Shown here: piece by piece, positions 57,174-64,000 of the stretch
Numbering within the stretch: the first letter of the stretch is position 1
Layout of the letters: each line of letters starts with the position of its first letter
Origin: CAZFLM01 sp964519955
GTDB lineage: Bacteria > Armatimonadota > Chthonomonadetes > Chthonomonadales > CAJBBX01
Reading direction: 5' to 3'
Length of the DNA: 64,000 bases
Assembly: GCA_964519955.1 (NCBI GenBank)
Contig: CAZFLM010000029.1
Location: forward strand, 10,817 to 74,816
The notes under the pieces: generated by a model
Seen by the model: the letters and a program-made list of their open reading frames with translations, nothing else
Database searches by the model: none
What the model was told of the DNA's origin: nothing
Made by a program: the position numbers and the translations under genes

Positions 57174-59657
57174 TTACGATATCCAGGCCATTTCCATGTC
57201 GACCACGAACCACTCGTCGCCGATCTTCTTCAGGTCCACCAAGAAGCCGTCGCCGTTCAGCCCGCCGGAGCGCCGGCAGATTCCGGTCCGTGCGGTGCGG
57301 CGGCCCGGGCCGTACTCGATGAGCGGGGCTTCGGGCCGCTCGAAGTCCGCCGGGGCGAAGTGGAGCATCTCCGCGCCGCCGCCGTATACGGCGCGCAGCC
57401 CACTCTCGTCCTTCTCCTTGGCCCACATCAGCGGCGCGCACCCACCGTACAGCTCGAACGGCTTCACGTTGGCCGCGGAGAGCACGGCCGGGCCGTCCCA
57501 GTCCTCGCCGAAGAAGCGGGCGTCCAGGCACGCGGCCATGATCTTCTCGTCGTCGCCGAGGGCGCGAGGGGCGGCGTTCGGGCACGGGTCGACCGCGTCG
57601 GGCAGCCCGTCGCCATCGGTGTCGGCCTTCCTTCGGTCGGTGCCCAGGCGCTTCTCGACCAGGTCGGTCAGCCCATCGCCGTCCGTGTCCCGCCGAATCG
57701 CCGTATCATCGGGCAGGGCGCGCACCCAGCCTCCCTCCAGCAGCTTCTTGACGGGCATCCCGCGGAACGCCGCCGGCGCCGGGTGGTTCCAGGTGGGTTC
57801 GGTCCAGATTCCGGTGAAGATCGGCCGACCCCACTTGTTGCCGATCCTCTCGACGATGAACAGGTCGCTGTAGTTGCCCAGCACGCCGCTCTCGAAGAGC
57901 ATCCACGTGCGGCCCTTCGCGTCCGTATGCGTGCCCCGCTGGCGGCGGGACGGCATCTGGGCGATGTCGATGCGGCCGTACCACGCCTCTTGGGGCGCGC
58001 GCTTGCGCCGGGCCGCGCGCACGGCCTCGACCCCCTCCTCGCCGCCCGTGCCGGCCAGGTGCGTGAAGGCCTCGTAGCGCCAGGCGTAGGGGGCCTTCGG
58101 GTCTCGCAGCGCCGCCAGCATGAACGCGACGCCCTCTGGATGCGACGAACGCGCGACCGCCGAGAGGGCCGGGCTGCCGCCTCGCTCTTTCTGGGGCAGG
58201 CGCTTCAGCGACGCGACCAGTGCGGGGATGTAGCCGGCCGGGTCGCCCTTCTTCTGCAGGATCTGCTCCAGCTCGCCGCGCCAACTGGACCGGTCGCCCA
58301 ACTCGCTCAGGGCGGCGACGAGGGCGGCGGTGTCGGAGCGCTCGCACAGAGCCGTCAGGAGCGGCCGGGAGGCGGACATCAGCGAGTAGAGATGCGATCC
58401 GGCCCGGCCGCGCGATCTACCGAGGCGGTCGTACTCCTTGGCCCACGCAACGTACCGGGCGAGCAGCGGGCCGAATGCGTAGGGCTTCAGCCCCTGGATC
58501 TGAAGTCGCTCGGCGTTGTCGAGGTGCTCGAAGTGGGCGGCGAGGTTCTCAGCGAGCTTCCGCCGTCCATCGGCTGTTGCCGGCAAGGGCGCGAGCCGTC
58601 CGGGGCGGTAGCAGAGCACGCGGTCGCCGTCGGACGTCACCACGGTTCGCGGGGCCGCGAAGTAGGCCGTCCCGGTGAACGGCTCCATCGCTGCCCATTC
58701 CTGCTTGCCCGTGACGGTGACGCAGAGGAACGGCCTGCGTGCCACCCACACGCGCTTGCCGTCGGTGATGGTAGGCTCGCCGTTGTCGGCGCTGCCGTAT
58801 GACGAGTTGCTGTCGGCCAGCGGGAGGCGCCAGAGCTGCTTGCCGCTGCGAGCGTCTCGCCCGACGAGGTCCTTCCCCTCCTGGCCGACCAGTAGCTGAC
58901 CGGCGAGGCCGTACTCCTGCGCGGTACCCTTGCACGCCCACACGGTCTTGCCCGTGCGCACGTTCACACGCCGCGTGTCGTCGCCGAACACGATGATGTC
59001 CCCGCCCATCACGGGGCCGACGTGCAGCCATGAGTGCCTCGTCTGCCGCTGCCAGAGCGCGTGCCCCGTGCTCTGGTCGAGTGCCATCTCCGTGTACCGG
59101 TGTGCGTGGATGTCCATCGGCATGCCGTCGTCGCACCGAGCCACATAGAGCAGCCCAGGGACGGCAACGACGTCCGCGCCGCTCCGCTTGCCGGACAGGG
59201 ACAGATCCCTCGCCCACAGCGCCTTGCCGATCGCCGCGCCAATCGCGTGAAGCTCGCTGGACTGTGTCAGCGCGAGGAGCCGGTCGCCGCCAGCAAACAG
59301 GCGCGTGACGGTGCGTTCCAGGGAGCAGACGACGCGCTGCTTGCCCGTCGCGGCGTCGATGGCCACGATCTCCGTACCCTCGCGGCCAGCGAGTGCCGCG
59401 TAGATGGTCGCATTGGCCAGCGCCGCATCGGCCACGCCGTTCTCGGTGTCGATGCGCCAGAGCGCCTTGCCATCCACCAGTGCAGCCGCGCCGACGCACC
59501 CCGCGCCACGGTAGAGCACCACGCCGTCGCGCACCGCGATCACGGCAGCGTTCTCGCCGGCCATGACCGTCCAAGTGCGGACAAACGGAGGTCTGGGGAG
59601 CTGCGGGGACGCGGCCTGCAGCGACAGAGCGAGCGCGAGTATGTGAACGAGGTTCAT
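57174..59657 (-). CDS. Exported PQQ-like propeller protein with Ca-binding repeats
   Basis: 827 residues; AGGAGG 9 bases before ATG 59657. Signal peptide at residues 1-18. Residues about 25-370 are PQQ-type beta-propeller blades (ALWRID, GKQRVVC, ALDQSTGHALWQRQ, VRTGKTVWACKG, DARSGKQLWRL). Residues about 380-580 are helical and HEAT-like. Near residue 660 are two calcium-loop motifs, DTDGDGLTDLVEKRLGTD and DTDGDGLPDAVDPCPN, typical of thrombospondin type 3/dockerin-like repeats. The last ~150 residues have no clear fold. An outer-surface or periplasmic protein. No catalytic residue is visible. Confidence 0.85.
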   Translation of the reverse strand: MNLVHILALALSLQAASPQLPRPPFVRTWTVMAGENAAVIAVRDGVVLYRGAGCVGAAALVDGKALWRIDTENGVADAALANATIYAALAGREGTEIVAIDAATGKQRVVCSLERTVTRLFAGGDRLLALTQSSELHAIGAAIGKALWARDLSLSGKRSGADVVAVPGLLYVARCDDGMPMDIHAHRYTEMALDQSTGHALWQRQTRHSWLHVGPVMGGDIIVFGDDTRRVNVRTGKTVWACKGTAQEYGLAGQLLVGQEGKDLVGRDARSGKQLWRLPLADSNSSYGSADNGEPTITDGKRVWVARRPFLCVTVTGKQEWAAMEPFTGTAYFAAPRTVVTSDGDRVLCYRPGRLAPLPATADGRRKLAENLAAHFEHLDNAERLQIQGLKPYAFGPLLARYVAWAKEYDRLGRSRGRAGSHLYSLMSASRPLLTALCERSDTAALVAALSELGDRSSWRGELEQILQKKGDPAGYIPALVASLKRLPQKERGGSPALSAVARSSHPEGVAFMLAALRDPKAPYAWRYEAFTHLAGTGGEEGVEAVRAARRKRAPQEAWYGRIDIAQMPSRRQRGTHTDAKGRTWMLFESGVLGNYSDLFIVERIGNKWGRPIFTGIWTEPTWNHPAPAAFRGMPVKKLLEGGWVRALPDDTAIRRDTDGDGLTDLVEKRLGTDRRKADTDGDGLPDAVDPCPNAAPRALGDDEKIMAACLDARFFGEDWDGPAVLSAANVKPFELYGGCAPLMWAKEKDESGLRAVYGGGAEMLHFAPADFERPEAPLIEYGPGRRTARTGICRRSGGLNGDGFLVDLKKIGDEWFVVDMEMAWIS

Positions 59658-59734
59658 CTCAGAACCCTCCTACGCCAGCGTGATGCAGTCGCTTTCGCCG
59701 CCGCCGCGCGCCACTCCTGCGCCACACGCAAGAA

Positions 59735-59764
59735 GGGGCCGGCAGCCCCTCGGCCACCGGCCCC
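59735..59764 (-). terminator. GC hairpin after the Gfo/Idh gene
   Basis: GGGGCCGG (59735-59742) pairs with CCGGCCCC (59757-59764). It lies 27 bases beyond the stop of the Gfo/Idh gene on the - strand. No T tract. Confidence 0.45.
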
Positions 59765-59790
59765 CAAGTCCCAAGTCCCAGCCCCCGCCG

Positions 59791-60810
59791 TTACAGCGGC
59801 AGCTTCTGCGTCACGCCGGTGTCCGCGGCGCGCTTGCCGGCCTCCAGGATCTCCTGGGCGTCGCGGCTCACCTCCATCGAGCAGAAGCCCTGCACTGGCT
59901 CGCCGGTCTCGATGCAGTGGATCAGGTACTCCGGCCCGTGGCGGAACGGGGCGGCGGGCTTCTCCGCGTCGATCGTCACCGGCTCCTGGCCCGGCTTCTG
60001 CAGGATGAGCGTCTTGCCACCCGTCACCGCGAGGCTGCCCTCGGTGCCGTACGCGATCGGGTTGGGCGCCGCGTAGCCGACTGTCTGCGTCCAGCAGGCT
60101 TCGGCCACGCCGAACGCGTTGGCGTACTTCATCAGGATGATTGCGTTGTCATCCGGGATCGGGTAGTCCTTCACGAACACGCCGCGGAAGCCGGTGACCT
60201 CCTTCGGCAGGCCCATGAACCGGGCGCACATGCCCGCGGAGTAGCAGCAGTAGTCCATCAGCGCGCCCGCGCCGTTCAGCTCCTCGTCGTAGAGCCACTT
60301 CCAGAAGTGCGGATCGCAGCCGATCTCCTTCGGCCCGTTGTGCGCGCTGCGCTGCTTGAAGTAGATCAGCTTGCCGATCTCGCCGGCCAGGATGCGCTTC
60401 TCCATCGCCTGGATGGACCACTGCCAGGCGGTCGGCCAGTTGATCATCAGCTTGATGCCGGCCTTCTGCGCGGCGGCGACCATGCGGTTCGCCTGGTCCA
60501 GCGTGGCGGCCATCGGCTTCTCGCTGATGACGTGGATGCCCTTCGCGGCGGCGGCCTCGACGATCTCCGCGCCGCGGGCGTTCTCGGCGGCGGCCTGCAC
60601 GATGTCGAGGTCTTCCTTCTCGATCATCTCCTGCCACGAGTTGTAGACGCGCGGCACGCCGAAGTCGCGCTGAATGCGCTCGCGCAGGTCCTCGTTCACG
60701 TCGCCCGCCGCCACCAGCTCGGTGTTGGGCATCTCCTTCCAGTGGTGCAGCTCTCCCCAGACGTGGTCGTGAACCATCGCCGCCACGCCGACCTTGTAGG
60801 TCTTCGCCAT
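59791..60810 (-). CDS. Gfo/Idh/MocA-family oxidoreductase
   Basis: 339 residues from ATG 60810. NAD(P)-dependent oxidation of a sugar or inositol-type alcohol. The Rossmann part is KVGVAAMVHDHVWGELHHW at the start (a less common VAAMxH in place of GxGxxG). The EKP motif of the active site lies in HVISEKPMA near residue 95. The C-terminal sheet domain includes DYCCYSAGMCARFMGLPKEV and ends VSRDAQEILEAGKRAADTG. The unusual first loop may mean a different cofactor contact. The substrate is likely a carbohydrate. Confidence 0.9.
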   Translation of the reverse strand: MAKTYKVGVAAMVHDHVWGELHHWKEMPNTELVAAGDVNEDLRERIQRDFGVPRVYNSWQEMIEKEDLDIVQAAAENARGAEIVEAAAAKGIHVISEKPMAATLDQANRMVAAAQKAGIKLMINWPTAWQWSIQAMEKRILAGEIGKLIYFKQRSAHNGPKEIGCDPHFWKWLYDEELNGAGALMDYCCYSAGMCARFMGLPKEVTGFRGVFVKDYPIPDDNAIILMKYANAFGVAEACWTQTVGYAAPNPIAYGTEGSLAVTGGKTLILQKPGQEPVTIDAEKPAAPFRHGPEYLIHCIETGEPVQGFCSMEVSRDAQEILEAGKRAADTGVTQKLPL

Positions 60811-60985
60811 ATTGGACCGTCCTCTCTCTACCGAATGGGCCGGCCGCGGGGCCGCCCGGGGTCGCGCTTGAGCCCCCGAACGCCGCGGGAGCACAGCCGT
60901 TCCGGCTGGTGCAGGATCGTTCGCCGCCGGGCGCGCCGGAACCTGCCCTGGGCACACGGTACAATGCCGTCCAAAGGGGGGCGGG

Positions 60986-61456
60986 ATGACTTCGAAGATC
61001 GTGGTGCGGATAGCGGGGCGCGGGGATGCTCCTCACATGGTGGAGTTCAACGCGGCGATGGCGCTGGAGACCGAGGACCTGGCGCTCGATCGGGCGACGC
61101 TGCTGGCGGGCGTGCAGGGCCTGTTCGAGCGGCCGGAGCACGGCTACTACCTCGTCGCGGAGATCGGCGGGGCGGTCGTCGGCGGGCTGATGGTGACGTT
61201 CGAGTGGTCCGACTGGCGCAACGGTGTGTTCTGGTGGGTGCAGAGCGTGTACGTGCGGCCGGCGCACCGCGGCCAGGGCGTCTACCGCGCGCTGTACGGC
61301 GAGGTGCGGCGGCGCGCCAAGGAGCACCCCGATGTGTGCGGCCTGCGCCTCTACGTGGAGAAGGACAACCGCCGCGCCCAGGCTGTCTACCGCAAGCTGG
61401 GAATGGAGGAGACGCCGTACCGCCTGTATGAGGAGTCCTTCGTGCCGCTGCACTGA
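60986..61456 (+). CDS. GNAT family N-acetyltransferase
   Basis: 156 residues; AAAGGGGGG ahead of ATG 60986. GNAT motifs: VRIAGRGDAPHMVEFNAAMA at the start, VYVRPAHRGQGVYRALYGEV near residue 90 with the RGQGVY CoA-binding loop, and RLYVEKDNRRAQAVYRKLGM near residue 127. The acceptor amine is unknown. The gene diverges from the Gfo/Idh gene and precedes the glycosidase by 55 bases. Confidence 0.93.
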   Translation: MTSKIVVRIAGRGDAPHMVEFNAAMALETEDLALDRATLLAGVQGLFERPEHGYYLVAEIGGAVVGGLMVTFEWSDWRNGVFWWVQSVYVRPAHRGQGVYRALYGEVRRRAKEHPDVCGLRLYVEKDNRRAQAVYRKLGMEETPYRLYEESFVPLH

Positions 61457-61511
61457 GCCGCGCGCATGCCGCAAGCGCAGTCCGACCGTCGCCGGGAGAG
61501 GGGGCTATCCG

Positions 61512-63620
61512 ATGAACCTGAGTACGCTGGTCGTGCCGATACTGGCCGTGCTGTGCCTGACCGCGAGTGCGAGCGCCCAGGTGACGACGCTTCTCAAGGC
61601 CGGCCCCTTCGACGCCGGGCTCGCAGGCTGGAAGCACCGCGGCGAGGCTGAGTTCGCCACCGACCCCGCCCAACTCCACGACGGCAAGCTGCCGGCCCGC
61701 ATCGTCATCGCGCCGGGCGGCAGGCTGGAGTACCAGCAGATCTACCAGGACTTCACCAAGGACGTGCTGCCCGGCGACCAGATGGAGGCGTCGGTGTGGG
61801 TGCGGTCGAAGGACGTCGACGGCGGGCCCGGCGCGTACATGGCGCTGGAGTTCCTGGACGCAAAGGACCAGCGCGTCGGGATCGCGCACAGCATCTCCGG
61901 GCAGACGGTCGGCGCGAAGGACTGGCAGTTCCTCACGGCATCCGGGCAGGCGCCGGACGGCACGAAGACGGCGCGCCTCAGCGTGATTTTGCACGCGCAC
62001 GGGACGGCCTGGTTCGCCGAGCCCCAGTTGGTGCGCACCGGGCGCGAGACGCCGTGGCCCGACCTCGGCAGCTCGGTCCGCAAGGTGCGGGTCGACACGC
62101 GCGACGTGGTGCTGGCCCGCTTCGGCGGCGTGGGCTTCCACGCGTTCCAGCAGACGTTCCCCGCGACGCAGGAGGAGATGGACACCGTCATCTACAAGCG
62201 GTGGCGCGAGCTGAACCCGCGGTTCGTGCGCCTCAACGATGACTGGGACTACGACAAGGCGCGCCTGGACCGCATGGCCGATCACATCGCGCGGATGAAG
62301 GAGACCGGCACCGAGGTCTACATCACCACCTGGAACCCGCCTGACGTGAAGACGCCGGAGGACATGAGCCGGTGGACCCGCAAGGTCGCGGACAACCTGG
62401 AGTACCTGATCCGCACGAAGGGGCTCACGAACATCCGCTGGTACTGCATGACGAACGAGCTGTCGCTGAGCGGATGGGGCACGCTGGTGAACGACCTGGC
62501 GCGCTTCAAGGAGTACCATGTCGCGCTCGCAGCGGAGCTGAAGCGGCGCAACCTGCCTGTCGGCCTCCTCGCCACGGACGCGTCGCCAATCGACTATTGG
62601 CAGACCATCGACTGGGCCGCCAAGAACATGGACGACGTGACGGCCGTCTACGGCGGGCACCACTACATCAACGACCGCGCCCCCGACGATGAGCGCCTCT
62701 ATCCGTGGTTCCTCAGCAAGCTGGAATGGGCGACGGGCATCGCGCGGGCCAAGGGCAAGGACTTCATCCTCGGCGAGTTCGGCAGCAAGCAGGACGGCCG
62801 CACGATCGACGGCAACAAGATGGACGTGTGCATCTGGTATGGCACGCCCGAGGAGCCGAAGGTCGGGCTGCAGCTCGGCGACGCGGTGATCGCGGCCATT
62901 AACGCAGGCGCCTACGCGATGGGCTACTGGACGTTCATGGACCTGCCCGACGACTTCGCGAAGGGCTACCTGAACAAGTGGGGCCTCTTCAAGAACTCCG
63001 GACCGGACCGCTCCACTCGCACCGTCTACAACGCCTACGCGCTGCTCACCCGCTATCTGCGCGGCCCGGGCACGGTCTACCGCGTCGCTTGCGCCGACCC
63101 GCGCCTCCGCGTCGCGGCGCTCCGGCACGAGGGCGGCAAGACCTGGACCATCGCCATCGTGAACCGCAACAAGGGGGAGACCCCGGTAGAGGTGGCCGTC
63201 GCGGGGGCATCGGTGAAGGGCAGGTTCCGCAAGTACGTCTACGACCCGGCGCACGTGGAGCTGAACCCGTTCGGCGACTTGCCCGGGCCCAATGGCGTCG
63301 TCTCGGTCGAGGGTGGGAAGCTGGCCGACCGCGTGGCCGAGAACACGCTGACCGTCTACACGTCCGCGTACACCGACACGCCGCCCGCAGCCGTGAACGG
63401 CCTCTCCGCCGAGCGCGGCCAGGACGGCGTCACGGTCCGCTGGCGCCCCGGCCCCGCCGAGAGCATCTGCTACTACCGCGTCTACCGCTTGGCGGAGGAT
63501 GGCAAGCGCACGCAGATCGGCTCGACTGTCGCGGCCAGCTTCCTCGACCGCAGCGCGCCGGCGCGCAAGGTGAGCTACCACATCGTCGCGGTCGACTTCT
63601 CGGGGAACGCGAGCAGGTAG
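61512..63620 (+). CDS. Exported clan GH-A-like glycosidase with CBM and FN3-like ends
   Basis: 702 residues from ATG 61512; GAGAGGGGG about 9 bases ahead. Signal peptide (LVVPILAVLCLTASASA-Q). Residues about 25-180 are a CBM-like beta sandwich (GLAGWKHRGEAEF, GDQMEASVWVRSKDV). Residues about 190-510 form a TIM barrel: RFVRLNDDWDYDKARLDRMA, YITTWNPP, WYCMTNELSLSGW with Glu316 as likely acid/base, and FILGEFGSKQDG with Glu422 as likely nucleophile. This order fits GH39/GH5-type clan GH-A members. The last ~90 residues resemble a fibronectin III domain (YYRVYRL). The likely target is a plant or microbial beta-glycan. Confidence 0.85.
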   Translation: MNLSTLVVPILAVLCLTASASAQVTTLLKAGPFDAGLAGWKHRGEAEFATDPAQLHDGKLPARIVIAPGGRLEYQQIYQDFTKDVLPGDQMEASVWVRSKDVDGGPGAYMALEFLDAKDQRVGIAHSISGQTVGAKDWQFLTASGQAPDGTKTARLSVILHAHGTAWFAEPQLVRTGRETPWPDLGSSVRKVRVDTRDVVLARFGGVGFHAFQQTFPATQEEMDTVIYKRWRELNPRFVRLNDDWDYDKARLDRMADHIARMKETGTEVYITTWNPPDVKTPEDMSRWTRKVADNLEYLIRTKGLTNIRWYCMTNELSLSGWGTLVNDLARFKEYHVALAAELKRRNLPVGLLATDASPIDYWQTIDWAAKNMDDVTAVYGGHHYINDRAPDDERLYPWFLSKLEWATGIARAKGKDFILGEFGSKQDGRTIDGNKMDVCIWYGTPEEPKVGLQLGDAVIAAINAGAYAMGYWTFMDLPDDFAKGYLNKWGLFKNSGPDRSTRTVYNAYALLTRYLRGPGTVYRVACADPRLRVAALRHEGGKTWTIAIVNRNKGETPVEVAVAGASVKGRFRKYVYDPAHVELNPFGDLPGPNGVVSVEGGKLADRVAENTLTVYTSAYTDTPPAAVNGLSAERGQDGVTVRWRPGPAESICYYRVYRLAEDGKRTQIGSTVAASFLDRSAPARKVSYHIVAVDFSGNASR

Positions 63621-63633
63621 GGGGAGGGGTGGG

Positions 63634-64000
63634 GGTGCGCGGGTGGGCGTCGGGGGATGAATCCCCCGCCTGGTGGGCCTTCGGCCAAGCGTCCTGCGGA
63701 CGCGTCGGAGGCGGTCGGTGGCTTGCCGCACGCGGGTGGGCGTGGGGGGGTGAATCCCCCGCCTGGTGGGCCTTCGGCCAAGCGTCCTGCGGACGCGTCG
63801 CAGGCGGTCGGTGGCTTGCCGCACGCGGGTGGGCGTCGGGGGATGAATCCCCCGCCTGGCGGGCCTTCGGCCAAGCGTCCTGCGGACGCGTCGCAGGCGG
63901 TCGGTGGTTTCCGGCACGCGGGTGGGCGTCGGGGGATGAATCCCTCGCCTGGCGGGCCTTCGGCCAAGCGTCCTGCGGACGCGTCGCAGGCGGTCGGTGG
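63634..64000 (+). repeat. 93-bp tandem repeat running off the window end
   Basis: At least four copies begin with GGGTGGGCGT at 63641, 63734, 63827 and 63920, exactly 93 bp apart. Each unit holds a GGGGGAT-GA-ATCCCCC hairpin, a GGCC-TTCG-GGCC-like UUCG hairpin and a GCGTCC-TGC-GGACGC hairpin. The last copy is cut by the window edge. No accepted gene lies here. Confidence 0.9.

Noticed and set aside
61047..63917. 956-residue - strand open frame
   Set aside because: Antisense of the glycosidase and acetyltransferase genes, extended by the 93-bp repeats, which happen to stay open.
63575..63967. 130-residue - strand frame of 31-residue repeats
   Set aside because: Explained by the 93-bp array; composition Pro/Gly/Arg-rich; no start site or domain. 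Kept as a question in the findings.
63634..64000. CRISPR array
   Set aside because: Units are contiguous and identical through their whole length, with no spacers.

Overview
The window is very GC-rich bacterial DNA with dense, mostly well-spaced genes, strong AGGAGG-type ribosome binding sites and many 4-base ATGA/GTGA gene overlaps. A run of 100 N at 11973-12072 marks a scaffold join, so this is a draft or metagenome assembly. The gene mix (HAF-repeat and PEP-CTERM surface proteins, several UroD-fold proteins, GH172/DUF2961, DUF1080, DUF6807/PmoA, GH127-like and Gfo/Idh/MocA proteins, a HzsA-like di-heme protein, a pseudopilin-like tail) fits an Armatimonadota, Planctomycetota or Lentisphaerota-type carbohydrate degrader. 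I lean to Armatimonadota, but no rRNA or phylogenetic marker here settles it.

Layout. 1-4.5 kb: three tandem paralogues of an unrecognised membrane family (the first is cut by the window edge). 4.5-11.8 kb (+): exported propeller protein with a pseudopilin-like tail, CorA-like transporter, two Nif3-family proteins (the second with eroded metal ligands), a 2-hydroxyacid dehydrogenase. 11.8-12.2 kb: hairpin repeats around the N gap. 12.2-15.6 kb (-): amidohydrolase, polysaccharide deacetylase and NUDIX genes chained by 4-bp overlaps, then a GH25 lysozyme. 15.7 kb: tRNA-Ala(CGC). 15.8-19.7 kb (-): a 1309-residue NPCBM/HzsA-like/di-heme/SUMF1 protein. 19.8-27.3 kb: acetyltransferase, zinc-ribbon protein, then a coupled + strand run of SDR, MBL hydrolase, sugar isomerase, GH127-like and UroD-family genes.

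27.3-41.2 kb (-) is a long block for uptake and breakdown of sugars or sugar acids: ABC permease and lipoprotein binding protein (no ATPase), KDPG aldolase, KDG kinase, Ldh-type oxidoreductase, UroD-family protein, mutarotase-like protein, hydroxyacid dehydrogenase, SDR, then E1-alpha, E1-beta and E2 of a 2-oxoacid dehydrogenase and another SDR. My inference is 2-keto-3-deoxy-sugar acid to KDPG to pyruvate and glyceraldehyde-3-phosphate, with the dehydrogenase making acyl-CoA. A dehydratase, the transporter ATPase and E3 are not in the window. A strong promoter (TTGACA-17-TATGAT) heads the block at 41.3 kb, and a three-copy 109-bp repeat array separates E1-alpha from E1-beta.

41.4-64 kb: GH172, a BrnT/CopG toxin-antitoxin pair with a third small gene, DUF1080, DUF6807, an MFS transporter, a 1091-residue HAF/Ig-like exported protein, a PEP-CTERM protein, a 1.5-kb stretch without genes that carries two strong promoters facing each other and three copies of a hairpin unit, a small zinc-finger protein, a nucleotidyltransferase, a PQQ-like/Ca-binding exported protein, a Gfo/Idh/MocA oxidoreductase, an acetyltransferase and a clan GH-A-like glycosidase. 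The window ends in a 93-bp tandem repeat.

Several families of GC-rich hairpin repeats are scattered between genes, and one copy lies inside the coding sequence of E2. Their stems change on both sides together, which points to selection for structure. These repeats and the promoter-flanked 54.6-55.8 kb region are the most promising undescribed signals.
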